Notes under the pieces: generated by a model | What the model was told of the DNA's origin: nothing | The model's database searches: none | The model's input: only the letters and a program-made list of their open reading frames with translations | Made by a program: the position numbers and the translations under genes | In this document: positions 23,625-35,931 of the stretch, one piece after another | Numbering within the stretch: the first letter of the stretch is position 1 | Layout: the number at the start of each line of letters is the position of its first letter | Source of the DNA: Imbricaverruca yamaguchii | Lineage: Eukaryota; Arthropoda; Thecostraca; Neoverrucidae | DNA: 64,000 nt | Assembly: GCA_034440575.1 (NCBI GenBank) | Contig: JAOTOL010001508.1 | Coordinates: 1-64,000, forward strand | Reading direction: 5' to 3'

Positions 23625-24917
23625 CACGCGCCCTGGAGGGCCTCTGAAAATTACGCGCACTGGAGGGGGGATACCGCCCCCCTAAGATCTCGGCTCCCAT
23701 TATGTCTAGAGCAGCCAAATTCGCAGGGTGAATGTTCACGATGGACAACTATGTTGTGTGCAAATGTAGTGACCTTAGGTCAATATCTTCAAGGTCAAAT
23801 GAGGTGAAAATAGCAAAATTTTCTGTTTTTGCATGACTTACCTTGTCATTGGTATGGATCGCTGTGATTGTGTTTAAATGTACCAAACTTGGCATTAATT
23901 ATGTTTTGGATATTACTAATGATGCAATGCATGTGCCAGATCCGCCATTTGACCTCAGGTCACCTATATAGCAGCACTTTATCAGGTCATTACCTGCTCC
24001 AGTTACCGAAACCGGGCTGCCCACCCTGTCTGCTCCGTTGGGCGGCTCGGCGCAATCGGCTTCGCAAAGAAAGGAGTGAAATACATGAATGAAGTATGGA
24101 AACACTTAAGCACATAATCATAAACCGTAGGATGTGTAGGGAGTAACATGCAAAGTGACGTCAATCGCATGACAGCCATTTCCATGTATGACAACATTCC
24201 AGTTGACCATGCTTGGTTCCATTAGCCTGCCATGATGACTTCGGTGACCTAACATGACTTTTAAGTTATATAGCATAACAATATGCATCAAACAAGCCGC
24301 TAGTGTTTTCAAGAACACTTCCCTTTTGCCAATATACGGGAAGTGCATCAGCGCAGATATTTGTGGTCTGGCGCTGCAATTTTGTAAACACTTCAACGGC
24401 CCATAACTTAAAAACATTTCGGCCGATTTTAATTTTTCTTGATTTAAACAATGGGCCGGTCATTTCTAAGCAGGTACGGAAAAAATGGCACATATCGGCG
24501 AGTACAATATGGAGTTGTGCACGAAAAATCGGAGGGGTGGGCGGATTTCGTTATCCACCCCTTCAGGGCGTGTGCTAACCTGTCATGAACTTGACCTGAG
24601 ATGACTTTGGAACAATGTAGCATAACAATATACATCAAACAAGTCGCTAGTGTTGCCAACAACACTTCCTTTTTGCAGATATACGGGAAGCGCATCAGAG
24701 CCGATATTTGCGGTCTGGCGCTGGTAAATTTTTTTGAGTTTACCGACCCCTAACTCGAAATATTTTCGGTATATTTTCGTTCTTCTTACTTTAAACAACG
24801 TGTCGTTCATTTCTAAGCAGGTACACAAACAATGACGTATATCGGCCGGTAAAATATGGAGTTATCTACGAAAAACAGGAGGGGTCGGCGGATTTCGTCC
24901 CCCCTCCAGGGCGCGTG
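23625..24917 (-). mobile_element. TTAA element family 1, copy C (reversed)
   Basis: Reverse-oriented copy between TTAA at 23621-23624 and 24918-24921. The B/C junction is a perfect 36-bp palindrome centred on TTAA, with arms CCCTCCAGGGCGCGTG. The internal boundary at about 24573 has decayed to CTAA. The interior matches copies A, B and D closely. Confidence 0.88.
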
Positions 24918-24921
24918 TTAA

Positions 24922-25925
24922 AGCGTGACGACTAGTTCAACTTTTTGCAGGTAACCTCACTTGCCCTTATCTATCTCGTTGACCCTAGATGACCGGACTT
25001 CAAAATTTTGACACAACATGCCAAATTGATGTGGGAAAAGGCATGCAAAATTTCGGCGCGCTGCCACGCGCCGTTCTTTCACTATCCGCGGAAAACATTA
25101 TGAGGGGGTTTGTCAATGACCCCCTCGAGACGGCGCGGGTTAATGCAACCACATAGTGTTGATATAAAAATATGCTGAAAAGAGGGATGGTCATGCCCAA
25201 CTGGACACAAATGGTACTTATAAGCACGAACAGCTTACGTGAACTAGTTACAGAATGCACCCAGGCAATACTTGTGTGTATGCCCACCCCCAAAGGTAAC
25301 CTGATGACAGGAGCTTCATCATTATACTATGATTTCCAGATTTAGGTTGGAAATGACACAACCAGGAACGTCTTCTTTTTTACTCCTAGTTCCCAATGTT
25401 ACCAATTTGTTTTCTCAATGCCACTTCCTGCTTTTACCCCACTCCCCCATATACGAAGCAGTTAAAAACATTCAATAATTAGGAATTAGCACCTATAAGG
25501 GAAATTATTGGTTATAACCATGTATGTAAGGTAATGTTATCATAACCCTGGATAAAAGGCACTCATCACCCCAGCCAATACCACATCCCTAATACCCCAA
25601 AACTCCATTCACCAACATCCAACATACCCATCAATGCCTATCTACCTACCTACCGAACCCTATGAGCTCTATCGTACTTAAGACATGTGGCTTGAGTGCC
25701 CTATCAATAATTTTCAGTGTAATTTCAATGTACAGTGTGCCCCCTTAGCATAAGTATAAGCCAATCCACTACAACTTAGAACTAATCCACATGTTGCATA
25801 AAAAATGATTCATTCTATTTTAAAATTAACTAACTGAGGGACTCCATAGCATCAGCAGTCAGCCTTGCCACTGACCAATGTTTTGACGGTGACCTGTTGC
25901 TTAGCTGTTCTACACCTTGATTTGT
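24922..25925. other. Intronic sequence with a further TTAA-type terminus
   Basis: Around 25060-25143 there is GAGGGGG...CCCCCTCGAGACGGCGCGGG followed by TTAA. This resembles the GACGGCGCGAG-TTAA end at 15450, so a third TTAA-type family may end here; its other end is not found. The rest shows nothing recognisable. Confidence 0.4.
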
Positions 25926-25929
25926 CGAA

Positions 25930-26635
25930 CCTGAAGTGATGATCCCATGTGATAGTTTAAATGGAAGGTCATCATTAACATTGACCTGATCTAGCTATTT
26001 AATGATTGCATGCATTTCAATCATATTACCCCTTAATCTCCTGTACTTCACTGATTACTTATCTAATGCCAATTATAAGTTACCTAGTTCACTGATGGTT
26101 CTAATGGCTTTGCGGTGCACTCTTTCAGGTATATCTGTGTTTTTTTATAAGTGGGGGCACCATGCCTGTACGTAATATTCTAAGTGGGGTCGTACGTAGG
26201 CTAAGTACAGTTTTTCATGACTACTTTGCTTTTATACCTCACCCTTCTATTAATGATTTCAAGCATTCTGAATGCTGGGTTCGAAGCTGAATTACCATTT
26301 TTGTTTTTAGGTCATTATACACCAACACACCTGAACATCTTTCCTCGTTAACACCACTCAGTTTCCTACCTCCCATTGTATATCTGGAAGTCTCACTACC
26401 AGACCCCAGCCGCATAAGCTTCCATTTTCATAGTTGAAAGACATCTGCCAATGATAGGACCGCTTTTTAGGTCCTCCATGTCTAGTTGAATATTACTATG
26501 TAGACTACTACAGTTAGCCAATCCTACCAGCCTCATTTCACCAGCAAATTTGAACACCTTATCCTTAATCCCTACCTGAATGTTATTCACAAAACTGATA
26601 AAGAGAAGCGACCCTAGGTGAAATGGTTAAAAGTA
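25930..26635 (-). pseudogene. CR1-like LINE reverse transcriptase remnant
   Basis: Minus-strand translation reads GSLLFISFVNNIQ, then VFKFAGEMRLVGLANC (relatives have KFADDTKL), then after frame changes YVQAWCPHL and YRRLRGNMIEMHAIIK. That is the order of the RT palm and thumb and the C-terminal RLRGDMIE motif of CR1/L2-type LINEs. Several stops and shifts are present and the catalytic FADD is altered to FAGE, so it is inactive. No flanking duplication was identified. Confidence 0.75.
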
Positions 26636-27130
26636 TAGAAGTTGAAAAGAATACAATTAACGAAGAAGAAGATAAAATAAGAATGAATTTAAAGTAGAAT
26701 ACAATTAAAGAATATAATTAAAGAAGAATATACTTAAAGAAGAATATAATTAAAGAAGAAGATAATTAAAGAATAATATAATTCAAAGAAAATAATTACA
26801 GAAGAATATAATTAAAGAACATAATTTCAAAAAAGAATGCAATTAATGAAGAATGTTTTAACAACACATAATCTCATATCACTTTGACAAAGTTAAGAAG
26901 AGTCAAAGGAATCAAGATTCAGAGGCAAAAAGTATCAAAGAAAAATATATAAAAATAATAAGTAAAAACAAGCCAAATGAAGACGCCAAAAGAACGTGTC
27001 AAAAGCATCAGGTAAAAGAAGACATAAACAAGTTAACAGAGCAAGTTAAAATAATAGAAGCAAAAAATACAAGGAAAAAGAACAGCAGTTGAAAGAGTCC
27101 AAGTGAAAAGAGCAAGATGGAAGAGTAAAG
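26636..27130. repeat. A/G-rich low-complexity tract
   Basis: Degenerate repeats of about 20 bp based on GAAGAATATAATTAAA run from about 26640 to 26860, then continue as A-rich sequence. The tract begins where the CR1-like remnant's 5' side ends. Confidence 0.8.
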
Positions 27131-27491
27131 ATGTAAATAATGGAAGAAAATTCACTTTTCGCATACCTAGAACCTATCACCAACGACATCATCAGGTATG
27201 TTGGCAAATTACCCACCTGAAATGCCCAAATGTAGGTAGGTACCCTACAAGCCTGCTATACTTACTTTAATTGTATGCATGCTATTGCACTATTTTACTG
27301 CACTATTAACGCAATGACATTTTAACAGATATAGGTACAAATAAATCAATTACGCGCAATTATTTTCATTTCGAAATCAGTAGTGCCCTGGATTCACCGT
27401 CAGATAAACATCTTACTCACAGTCACCTGACACGCACACCTGACGCGAAGCTACTTCAGCGATGGCCGAAGAAAATAGAGATGGTGATATG

Positions 27492-27787
27492 CAGTGTAAA
27501 ATAATTGACAGTGTGGCCTGGAAATTCACAGTTAATGGAATTTTGCTATTTCATCCTTGTCTTAGGTTTTTACCAATTTTCCACATGACGTGTGGGCAGT
27601 CATTATACACACGACAGCTAAATAATGCAAAATGCATGTGACTGAAGTGAAATATGTGTATTACAACAGCATTCTGCTTTTTTAATCCTTAAGTGGAGAT
27701 CCTTTATTTTCTTCCAATCTTTCACTATTCCCAAGCAACTTCTTTCTTCATCCACACAGTTAATGGTGAAGTAATTTTAGGACACTG
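27492..27787 (+). mobile_element. hAT-type MITE, copy 2 (296 bp)
   Basis: The element starts CAGTGTAAAATAATTGAC and ends AGTAATTTTAGGACACTG, inverted termini. The flanks GTGATATG at 27484-27491 and 27788-27795 are identical 8-bp duplications. It has no ORF; non-autonomous. CAGTG-type ends plus an 8-bp duplication fit the hAT superfamily. Confidence 0.94.
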
Positions 27788-27979
27788 GTGATATGAATCG
27801 TAAGCTATGTTCTGAAACACGAACTTTTAAAACCACTAATCATAATTTCGAACCATTGATATTTATTGGTCAATTAGGAATTAGTACTAACCTGATTTAT
27901 AGTTGTATTCATGAAACTTCGATTTTAGCAGCAGGAGTCTCGTCACCACTATTTCCACTAGAACAAGAACTTACACACG

Positions 27980-28216
27980 CTTGACCGATTTCTAGTTCAC
28001 ACAAATTAACACACACACACACACATTTGAAAGTCATGATTTCATGATTATTGAGGTACATGATACAAATTCGCCAGGTGACTGAGAAACGCCCAAAAAC
28101 GCGTTTTAATTGGTCAAAATACCGAGGTCCACCTATCGGGGCTCGGTATACACCACCGGACCTCTATATTCCGTTGTGTAAACCCATTTTGTCCTCGGTA
28201 TTCACGGCTCACAAGT
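27980..28216. other. Spacer with a short (AC)n run and ACCGAGG motifs
   Basis: A short (AC)n run lies at about 28009-28024. The sequence at 28120-28215 has ACCGAGGTCC, CTCGGTAT and GTCCTCGGTATTCAC, related to the motif near 2.3-2.55 kb. Confidence 0.5.
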
Positions 28217-28400
<184 letters not shown>

Positions 28401-31121
28401 AGGGTGTTTCAGAAATGTTGAAGTGTGATAATTTTATCAGCACGGGTTTGCCCGAGCACCTTTCCTAGAAAAACTACTTTTTGCAAAGTTTTGGCGAAAT
28501 CGGATCATGTAGAGGGGTCGCACACTTTTGCCTTCTGTGTTGTTCCTCGTGGGAGTGGGGGGAGAGTTGAGATTCCCCTGTATATCCTGATTTCCTTCTT
28601 TCTCTTTTTCAGGTCATGTCCAACACACGAAGTAAGAACCTCCTGTGGCTCTTGGACAAGTCTACGAAGCCGGAATTCCTGGGACCCCGCCTGCCCTCCC
28701 GAGAAGAGGTCCTCCTGGTCTTCCTCCACCACCATCAGGTGCTCCGGGAAACCCTTCCTGAGGCTGCCAAAAGCGTCTTTCTAAAACTGCACCAAGTATG
28801 GGAGAAGGCAAACCTCCCTGTGAAGGTAGAGCATGTGATTCGTCGCAACATCAAGAGCCTGCACACCGAGTTCACGAGCCTCAAGAAAGAGCAGAACCGG
28901 ACGACACCGACCGCCGTGACGAAGAGGGAAATTTGGAAGGGAGACCTGCAAGATCTCTTCGACATTGCGAGTGGAAAGATTACAGAGATGGGCACTGTTC
29001 CGGAAGAAGACTTGGCTTTCCTGGAGCTCCAACGGGAGGACCGGCAGTCCTCTTCAATGATCAGCGTGGACAAGGCTCATGCGGCCGTTGTCGCCAAGAA
29101 GACAGAGAAGGAAAAGAAAGCGGAGATGAGGAAGAAGAAGCAAGCGAAGGAAGTGGGTGAGATGTTCGAAAGGGTCGACTTGGAGTCTTCCTCCTCAGCG
29201 TCATCCACTTCAATCTCGGACGACGACGACTTCCAAGGAGGTCCCTCTCCAAACAAGACTCCACGGAGGAGTGTTCCCTCCAAGAATCAGAATCCAATGA
29301 CTCCAGATCTGACAACAACCTGGGACCGGGAGAACTTGTCCAGCAGGCAAGCAGCGGCATCCTTTGTTGCTGCAGCCTCAGCCCTGGGGCACGATGTCTT
29401 GGAGATTGCAGCCTCAGCCTCTACGGTGCATCGGATGAGGAGAAAGCATCGGGAAACCGAAGCAAGGCACCTGGAGGAAGAAGCCTTCCGAAGTCCCCCT
29501 CCCATTGTTCTCCACTGGGATGGGAAACTAATTCCAAGTGCGGCCTCATCTCGGATTTTGGAGGAGAGAATCGCTGTTGTTCTGACTGGAGCCAACTTCG
29601 AGGAGCTTCTCGGAGTGCCTGTTTCTGTTGATGGGACTGGGAAAGAAGTGGCGGCTGCCGTCCTGAAGCTGCTGGGATCGCATGAGAAGATAACGGCCAT
29701 GTTCATCGCCCTCTCCTTCGACACAACTGCTTTCAATAGTGGCATGATCAGCGGAGCCTGCATCAATATTGAAAAGGCCCTTGGGAGACCCCTTCTTTGG
29801 CTTGCATGTAGACATCACATCTACGAGCTGCTGCTGAAGGACACCTACGAACTTCTCTTCGGACGACCACCGGGCCCTGATATCCCGCTTTTCAAGAGGT
29901 TCCAAGACAGGTGGGACTTCTTGGACAAGGCTTCCTTCAGCACCATCAATGAGGATGAGCCCTTGGATACATGGAGTGAGTCCCAGAGGATCCAGATGGT
30001 CGTGTTCCTGGAGCGGGTCATCAGGGATGGAGTACATCCAAGAGAGGACTACTGAGAACTTCTCCAGCTCTCTCTTCTCTACCTTGGAGGATGGAAGGGA
30101 AACGCGCCTCGTTTCAGGGCCCCCGGAGCGTACCACCAAGCGAGGTGGATGACAAAAGCCATCTACATTCTGAAGCTGGTCCTGTTCCACAAGCAACTTG
30201 AGCTGACGAGGGCTGAGGAACGGGGGGTCCATCGCCTGGCCAAGTTTGTCAGTCTCCTGTACGTCAAGTTCTGGCATGAGGCGCCCATCGCACAATGGAC
30301 CCCAAAGAATGACCTGGACCTCCTGCAAACCCTCCCCCTCTTCCCGGATGAAGACCTGGGTTCAACAGCGGAGAAGGCTCTCCGGGTGCACCTCTGGTAC
30401 CTGGCAGAGCAAGGGGTGGCTTTGGCCTTTTTTGATGAAAGGATGTCTGCCGCTGACCGGACTGTCATGAGCAACAACTTGAGCCGCCCAGCCACTCCCA
30501 AGGGACTCAAACGGATCGAGGGGAAGACGCGCACCACCTTCCCAGGGGGACTTCCAGGACTCGTCACCGCGAGGACTCTGGAGACTCTTGGTCTCCTGGC
30601 GGGGAAGAAGGCCAACCTCCAAAACGTGGAAGAGATCCTGGAAGACCCCGGAACACGGGAAACCGTCCGTGGCCTCCAGATGATCAATGGTGCTGCTGAG
30701 ATGGGCGTTGCCCTAATCCAAAAGTTTCAGGCCCGCAGCAAAGACGAGGATCAAAAGCAATTCCTCCTGAAGGTGGTTCAACACGACCGAAGAACCGTAA
30801 AGCGAACGAAAAGTGGATTAATTTCCAAGTTCAATGCGTAATGCTGTATCACCCATCAATGCCTCCTCAACTTGGTTGTTTTTGTTCATTTTTTTTTTGT
30901 ATCGAATTTTGCTTTATTTTCAAGTGAATATCACAGTCGTGCGCACTTTTTCCGTTTCTTCGAAATATTGAAAGTGGTCAATCTGTGCGACCAGTAAATA
31001 TTGATGAATCGCTATAGTTTTTTTTTTTGCACACAGTCGTTGGTCATATGGAACTAGGGGAAACCCGTGCTGACCCTTTTCAAAAACTTTCAGTTTTACT
31101 CCATGTGAGATAAAACACCAT
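28401..31121 (+). mobile_element. DNA transposon B, 2.7 kb, nearly intact
   Basis: The left tip reads AGGGTGTTTCAG and the reverse complement of the right tip reads ATGGTGTTTTAT. A subterminal motif is shared in inverted orientation: TCAGCACGGGTTTGCCC at 28437-28453 and the complement of TCAGCACGGGTTTCCCC at 31057-31073. The flanking 10-mers are TATATATATT (28391-28400) and AATATATATA (31122-31131), 8 of 10 identical, consistent with an AATATATATT duplication in a microsatellite. It carries one 740-residue transposase frame with a single internal TGA. Its tips and protein motifs relate it to transposon A. Confidence 0.86.
28616..30841 (+). pseudogene. Transposase of element B, one in-frame TGA
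   Basis: The frame opens at ATG 28616, just after a pyrimidine-rich TTTTTCAG that could be a splice acceptor, and runs to TAA at 30839-30841. The only interruption is TGA at 30053-30055. Relatives have arginine there (DYRELL), so CGA to TGA by CpG deamination explains it. Regions in order: conserved N-terminal domain (DLQDLFDIAS near residue 120); Lys/Glu-rich and Ser/Asp-rich linker (160-210); HWDGKLI (Asp about 302); SFDTTAFNSG (Asp about 369); CRHHIYELLL (Cys about 398); LFKRFQDRW; HQARWMTK (about 508); and NGAAEMGVALIQ (Glu about 694). This D-D-CxxH-HxxRW-E layout matches element A. The stop makes it probably inactive unless read through. Confidence 0.9.
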
Positions 31122-32531
31122 AATATATATATATATACATAGTATGTGTGTGTCCCGGTTCTTTCCAACAGAACCATTGAAACAAAATATATCTATTCGA
31201 TCGACACCAAAAAATTTGAGGGTCCGGTCAGGCCATGTCATATGATCATGCAAAGTAAATTCACGTTTGACACCCCCATTGAATATCACTTTTGATGCCT
31301 CAATTCCAATTCCAAGAAGAACCGAGATGATATTGGAGCATCTTTCTAAACTATCGTGCTTCTGACCTCATGACATGACCCCAGGTCAGGGACAGTGCAC
31401 AAATTAGTAAGCCAATCTCCTCAGCCTTCGCCTACGTATAAACTCATTGGCAAGCAATTAAAAAGGCCAACTTATGTCAGCTTGTACGAGGTCAGGCCAT
31501 CTCAGGTCACTCATTCATTATCACACCTCCTGTCGCACGACTTAGGGAGTGCTGAAACCAAACTTCGGTGTCACTCGGCGAGGAACAGCAACGGTAGCAA
31601 CAGCAATGGCATTGTGTAGAACATATATGATAAGTAGGGCTAACATTATGTCGTTGACCTTTGACACATGAGTGAATAGAGAAAACTTATTGCACGCTTT
31701 CTATCAGTCTTGGCATGACAAATTACCACCAAATCGGAGTTTCTCTCTACATATGCTAAAACTATTCGAAAATTTATCGGACCTCAGGTCAGTAACAATG
31801 GCCTTCATGAACATTTCCAGACGGCAAGTGTGTTCATCTCGATGAAAGGACAGCATGTTCTGACTTTAGTGGCTATACATATGTTGCAGCAACTGATTGG
31901 CGGCACTTGGCATTTGCATAAAATATGTAAGACCGATGCACAATGGGGTACTAAAAATGTGGTGCTTCAACGTCTACTCATTCGGCAGTTACCGCGGAAA
32001 ACCCAGAGAGAGGGGGTGGGGCTTTAGAGACCCCGGCACGGCGAGGGTTAGTGGCTGGCAGGAAATAACAGCGATCATTGAGATCCCTACTTAATCTACT
32101 GAACACCAACGGGGAACATAGGTAGTCGGATAATGACTAGTATCTAGTGACAACTTGCACGATATCCGGCAAGAGTTACTCCCGCCCAAGCTAAAGGACA
32201 AAGTAATGAACTAATAATATAATTAATAAAACTCTATGTTCCATTATAGGCCTAGCAAAGATGCTCTTATCCATATTTAAACCCTATCCTTTGAGTCCTT
32301 AGGTAGGCAATTCCGTTGGGACACACATGCAACTTTTAATGCATTGGACATGTGAAGAAACCATTAACGAAATTAAGATAACTCAACGTTTGTCCAATTG
32401 CATCCAGTTTTAACCACCGGCCAAATCCGGTTACGACCACTGGTCTGAACGAACCAAGTCGTGTCCGTTTGCTGCCAACCGTAGCTGTCGCTATGCTACT
32501 ATGGCCCGGTTGGTTAGGACCGGCCACATAC
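31122..32531. other. Intronic sequence with AT run and a TTAA-type terminus scrap
   Basis: A (TA)n run is at 31122-31136. Around 31990-32052 the GGGGTGGGG...CCCCGGCACGGCGAGGGTTAG segment resembles the ends of the TTAA-type repeats but the site reads TTAG. TGACCTCAGGTCA strings are present, as in the TTAA elements. No gene is recognised. Confidence 0.45.
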
Positions 32532-32635
32532 CTGTATAAAGCCGGGAACATGATCGGCAGCGTAACACTACTGTTGTCCTCGATCAGTGACATAATGTAC
32601 TCGTTATTCCAAAAATACAGCGCCCGCTCCGCCAC
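32532..32635 (-). CDS. PPP2R5: PPP2R5 exon G
   Basis: A 104-bp exon with acceptor CCACAG|GTGGCG and donor ATACAG|GTATGT, ending in phase 2. It encodes [20 protein letters not shown] then [14 protein letters not shown]. The segment SSVT replaces the more usual IDKI-type residues, a small local divergence. Its donor opens the 31.5-kb intron that contains most transposons of the window. Confidence 0.97.
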
Positions 32636-33033
32636 CTGTGGACAGGGTGGCCAGTTAACATTTCCCGCGTAACGTCACAACCAGAACACTCAAACGTACT
32701 CGCGCTTACGTATTTATGGCTGGCGGTGGCGAGACGAGCGAAGCAGGCCACATCGGCAGGCCCACAATGACCCAACATTGATAGGCCCACTGAGTCTCCA
32801 GAACAGGACACCAACGGACGACTCGATTCTCTGTTTATCAAAATGGCATTATGGCCATTTTGTATGCGCAGCATTGGATTACCATAGTCCACTTCTAACA
32901 CCCGCTCAGCCAGCGCCCATGATGTCCGAAATGTTGTCTCCAGCTCAATGGCAGATTATATTGCTTACGAGCAAGGGCAATGTCGTGGCAAACTGTGGAT
33001 GGGAAACCGTTCGTGTGGCCAGGGTTGGAAACC

Positions 33034-33311
33034 CAGAGTCCTAAAATTATTTCACCATTAACTGTGCAGATGAAGAAAGAAGTTCCTTGGAAATAGTGAA
33101 AGATTGGAAGAAAATAAAGGATCATCACTTAAGGATTAAACAAGTGGAATGCCTTTCACTTCAGTCACATGCATTTTACATTATTTAGCAGTCATGTGTA
33201 TAATGACTGCCTACACATGTGGCAAAAGTGTAAAAACCTAAGGCAAGGATGAAATAGCACAATTCCATTAACTGTGAATTTCCAGGCCACATGGTCAATT
33301 ATTTTATACTG
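33034..33311 (-). mobile_element. hAT-type MITE, copy 3 (278 bp)
   Basis: Reverse-oriented copy from CAGAGTCCTAAAATTATT to CAATTATTTTATACTG. The flanking duplication TGGAAACC is perfect at 33026-33033 and 33312-33319. It lies in the intron between exons G and F. Confidence 0.93.
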
Positions 33312-33793
33312 TGGAAACCTCTCACGAAGCCACGGACAATGTCGTGGCGAACATATCTCTTGCAGTGGATCGAAAACAGTTCTTGTAGCCAGATGTGGAG
33401 ATCTGACAGGAAGCCACGGGTCAAAGTCTGCATCTTCAAGGCATAATTTCAGATTAAATATGGAAAATTGCAAATTAGCATCAGCATGGTACAAAACCAG
33501 GGTGAGGACCAGGGTGAGGGGGCAGACCCACAACCCACCCAGGATCTCCAGCCCGGCGTGTGGCGACCCAGCTCCATTCACAGCTTCCGTACTGCATCGC
33601 GAGCTCATCACTGCTGTCATAACCTACATACATTGTCTCCAGTTATCAGATTTTTAAGTACCGTCTGATGCACCAGAGCATCACCAAGATTGGCTGAAGA
33701 CAGTAAGCAATTGCGAGTATACCGCTTATCAGTTCTGCGTAGCAAAGGATTGTCTATCATACAAGTGCAGTCACAGTGGTCGAATTAACGCAC

Positions 33794-33913
33794 CTGAAAG
33801 TGGGGGCTGGAGACGCATTTCGCGATCTGCCGAAACAGCGGTTCCTGGATCCGAACAAATTGGTTCGGCTCAATCACGTCCAGGATCTCCTCAATCTCGC
33901 CCAGGAACATTAC
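33794..33913 (-). CDS. PPP2R5: PPP2R5 exon F
   Basis: A 120-bp phase-0 exon of 40 codons with acceptor AGGCAG|GTAATG and donor TTTCAG|GTGCGT. It encodes [23 protein letters not shown]-type sequence as [12 protein letters not shown], and [21 protein letters not shown] is characteristic of the alpha/epsilon class. The array of 50-bp repeats lies about 400 bp upstream in the intron toward exon E. Confidence 0.97.
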
Positions 33914-34314
33914 CTGCCTCAGCACAAGCATGACATGCATCATGTATCAAGACAACGGTCGGCTGGACGTACACGTTAGACCTCGTCCAGATTCAGCAGG
34001 ACAACAGGGGAACTTCACATGCCGGGCAACACCAGAAACCGTGCAAGGTGGGCACCGAGACGAGACCGATACCGCTACCCAGGCTGTGGCGTGAACACAA
34101 AGCATCAGCTCAGGAACGACCAATGCGATACTGGAGTGGGGAGGGATGAAGCAAGAACAGCGAGAAGATGCGATATTAAATACGAGGAGGAACCACGCAA
34201 TCATCAACTTTCTGACAGAGAGAAGCAAAAAAAAAGAGAAGAAGTATACATTATGCCACACAGAGCATGCACGTGCTGGGTAAGATACACACAAACACTG
34301 CGGCCATGACTGAC

Positions 34315-35140
34315 GGTACCAAACGGGATGGGAGCATGACACACACGACATGACCGTGACTGACGCCACCACAAGGGAGGGGAGTATGACACACACGACA
34401 TGACCGTGACTGACGCCACCACAAGGGAGGGGAGTATGACATACACGACATGACCATGACTGACGCCACCACAAGGGAGGGGAGTATGACATACACGACA
34501 TGACCATGACTGACGCCACCACAAGGGAGGGGAGTATGACATACACGACATGACCATGACTGACGATACCACACGGGAGTACAGTATGACATACACGACA
34601 TGACCATGACTGACGATACCACACGGGAGTACAGTATGACATACACGACATGACCGTGACTGACGATACCACACGGGAGTACAGTATGACATACACGACA
34701 TGACCGTGACTGCCGCTACCACACGGGAGGGGAGCATGACACACACGCATGACCATGACTGACGCCACCACACGGGAGTGGAGCATGACATACACGACAT
34801 GACCGTGACTGCCGCTACCACACGGGAGGGGAGCATGACACACACGCATGACCATGACTGACGCTACTACATGGGATGGGAGCATGACATACACGACATG
34901 ACCGTGACTGCCGCTACCACACGGGAGGGGAGCATGACACACACGCATGACCATGACTGACGCCACCACACGGGAGTGGAGCATGACATACACGACATGA
35001 CCGTGACTGCCGCTACCACACGGGAGGGGAGCATGACACACACGCATGACCATGACTGACGCTACTACATGGGATGGGAGCATGACATACACGACAGGAC
35101 CGTGACTGACGCTACCACATGGAAGGGTAACATGACACGC
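34315..35140. repeat. 50-bp minisatellite, about 16 copies
   Basis: Units of 48-50 bp read GGAGCATGACAYACACGACA, then TGACCATGACTGACGCYACC, then ACACGGGA. Blocks of near-identical units alternate: four with ACAAGGGAGGGG, three with ACACGGGAGTACA, then a two-unit alternation with and without an AC dinucleotide. The 425-residue minus-strand frame across it (33947-35224) is produced by the repeat and overlaps no spliced exon. Confidence 0.94.
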
Positions 35141-35717
35141 ACATAACCGTGACCGGCGCTGCCATACGATATTGGCTGAGAAGCGTGCATAATCTGAAGG
35201 CCACGCCACTAAAATACGTAGCACATCATCCCGAACGCCGGAGGCTGAGAAGCATGTCGAAATGAGACAATGCGGCGTGAAACGTTACACACGATTCAGT
35301 AGTTGGGTGGGCAGTTTCGTAGATCTCACAACCGCATGAGGTAGGATCGCACCACGGGCGACAGAAAGTCGGCAAAAACTAGTGCCGGCCATAGCATATG
35401 CAGCTGAAATTAACGATAACTAACGGAAACGTAAGCAATTATTTTGTTTGTAACAGTGTATGCTGTTTCACAAAATGGGCTTACAGAAAATGAAGTCCGA
35501 GTTAGATTAGCCATTCGGTGACCGGAACTAGCTAAACTACATATATGATGACAATGGCAATGATAGATGACTAAAATTAATCGGCCATTCCGGTGCAGGT
35601 CTGCTGGCCCTGGATGATGCAACTCGAGGGTAGACGTTTCACCCGGTAACTGACAGGTGGGCAGGCTTGTGCCGAGCAGGGCCCTGTGCTTCGACCACGA
35701 CCTGACCACGTACTGAC
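35141..35717. other. Intron E/F remainder
   Basis: Nothing recognised besides the splice donor of exon E at its right edge. Confidence 0.5.
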
Positions 35718-35931
35718 CTCCTTTTGGCTGCAGGTCTTGGGCCAGTACTTGAGCAGGCCGAGGATCACTTTCTCCGTGAGCGTCGGATCCTTCTCAAGGA
35801 ACTGCACCACGCAGTACGCCAGCTGCGCGTGGTACTGCGACAGACAACGCACTTTGTGCAGCGGGATCAGCACCTTGTTGAGAAACTGCTTATGCTCGTG
35901 CTTGAGCGGCAGGGCAAAGCCGTTTATGATG
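35718..35931 (-). CDS. PPP2R5: PPP2R5 exon E
   Basis: A 214-bp exon with acceptor TTTCAG|CATCAT and donor AAGGAG|GTCAGT. The first base completes the serine codon split with exon D, giving [17 protein letters not shown]. It goes on with [34 protein letters not shown] and [13 protein letters not shown]. The K and H of LKHEHK match the remaining two recalled LxxIxE pocket positions (K240, H243 of B56 gamma). 71 complete codons plus the shared base fit exactly. Confidence 0.97.

Noticed and set aside
28401..31121. TA dinucleotide duplication (Tc1/mariner-like) for element B
   Set aside because: TA flanks are inevitable in the (TA)n context; element A, with the same tips, shows a clear 10-bp duplication instead.
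33947..35224. 425-residue minus-strand frame over the 50-bp array
   Set aside because: Repeat-generated: the peptide period follows the array, all frames are similarly open, and it overlaps introns and exon-free sequence of PPP2R5.
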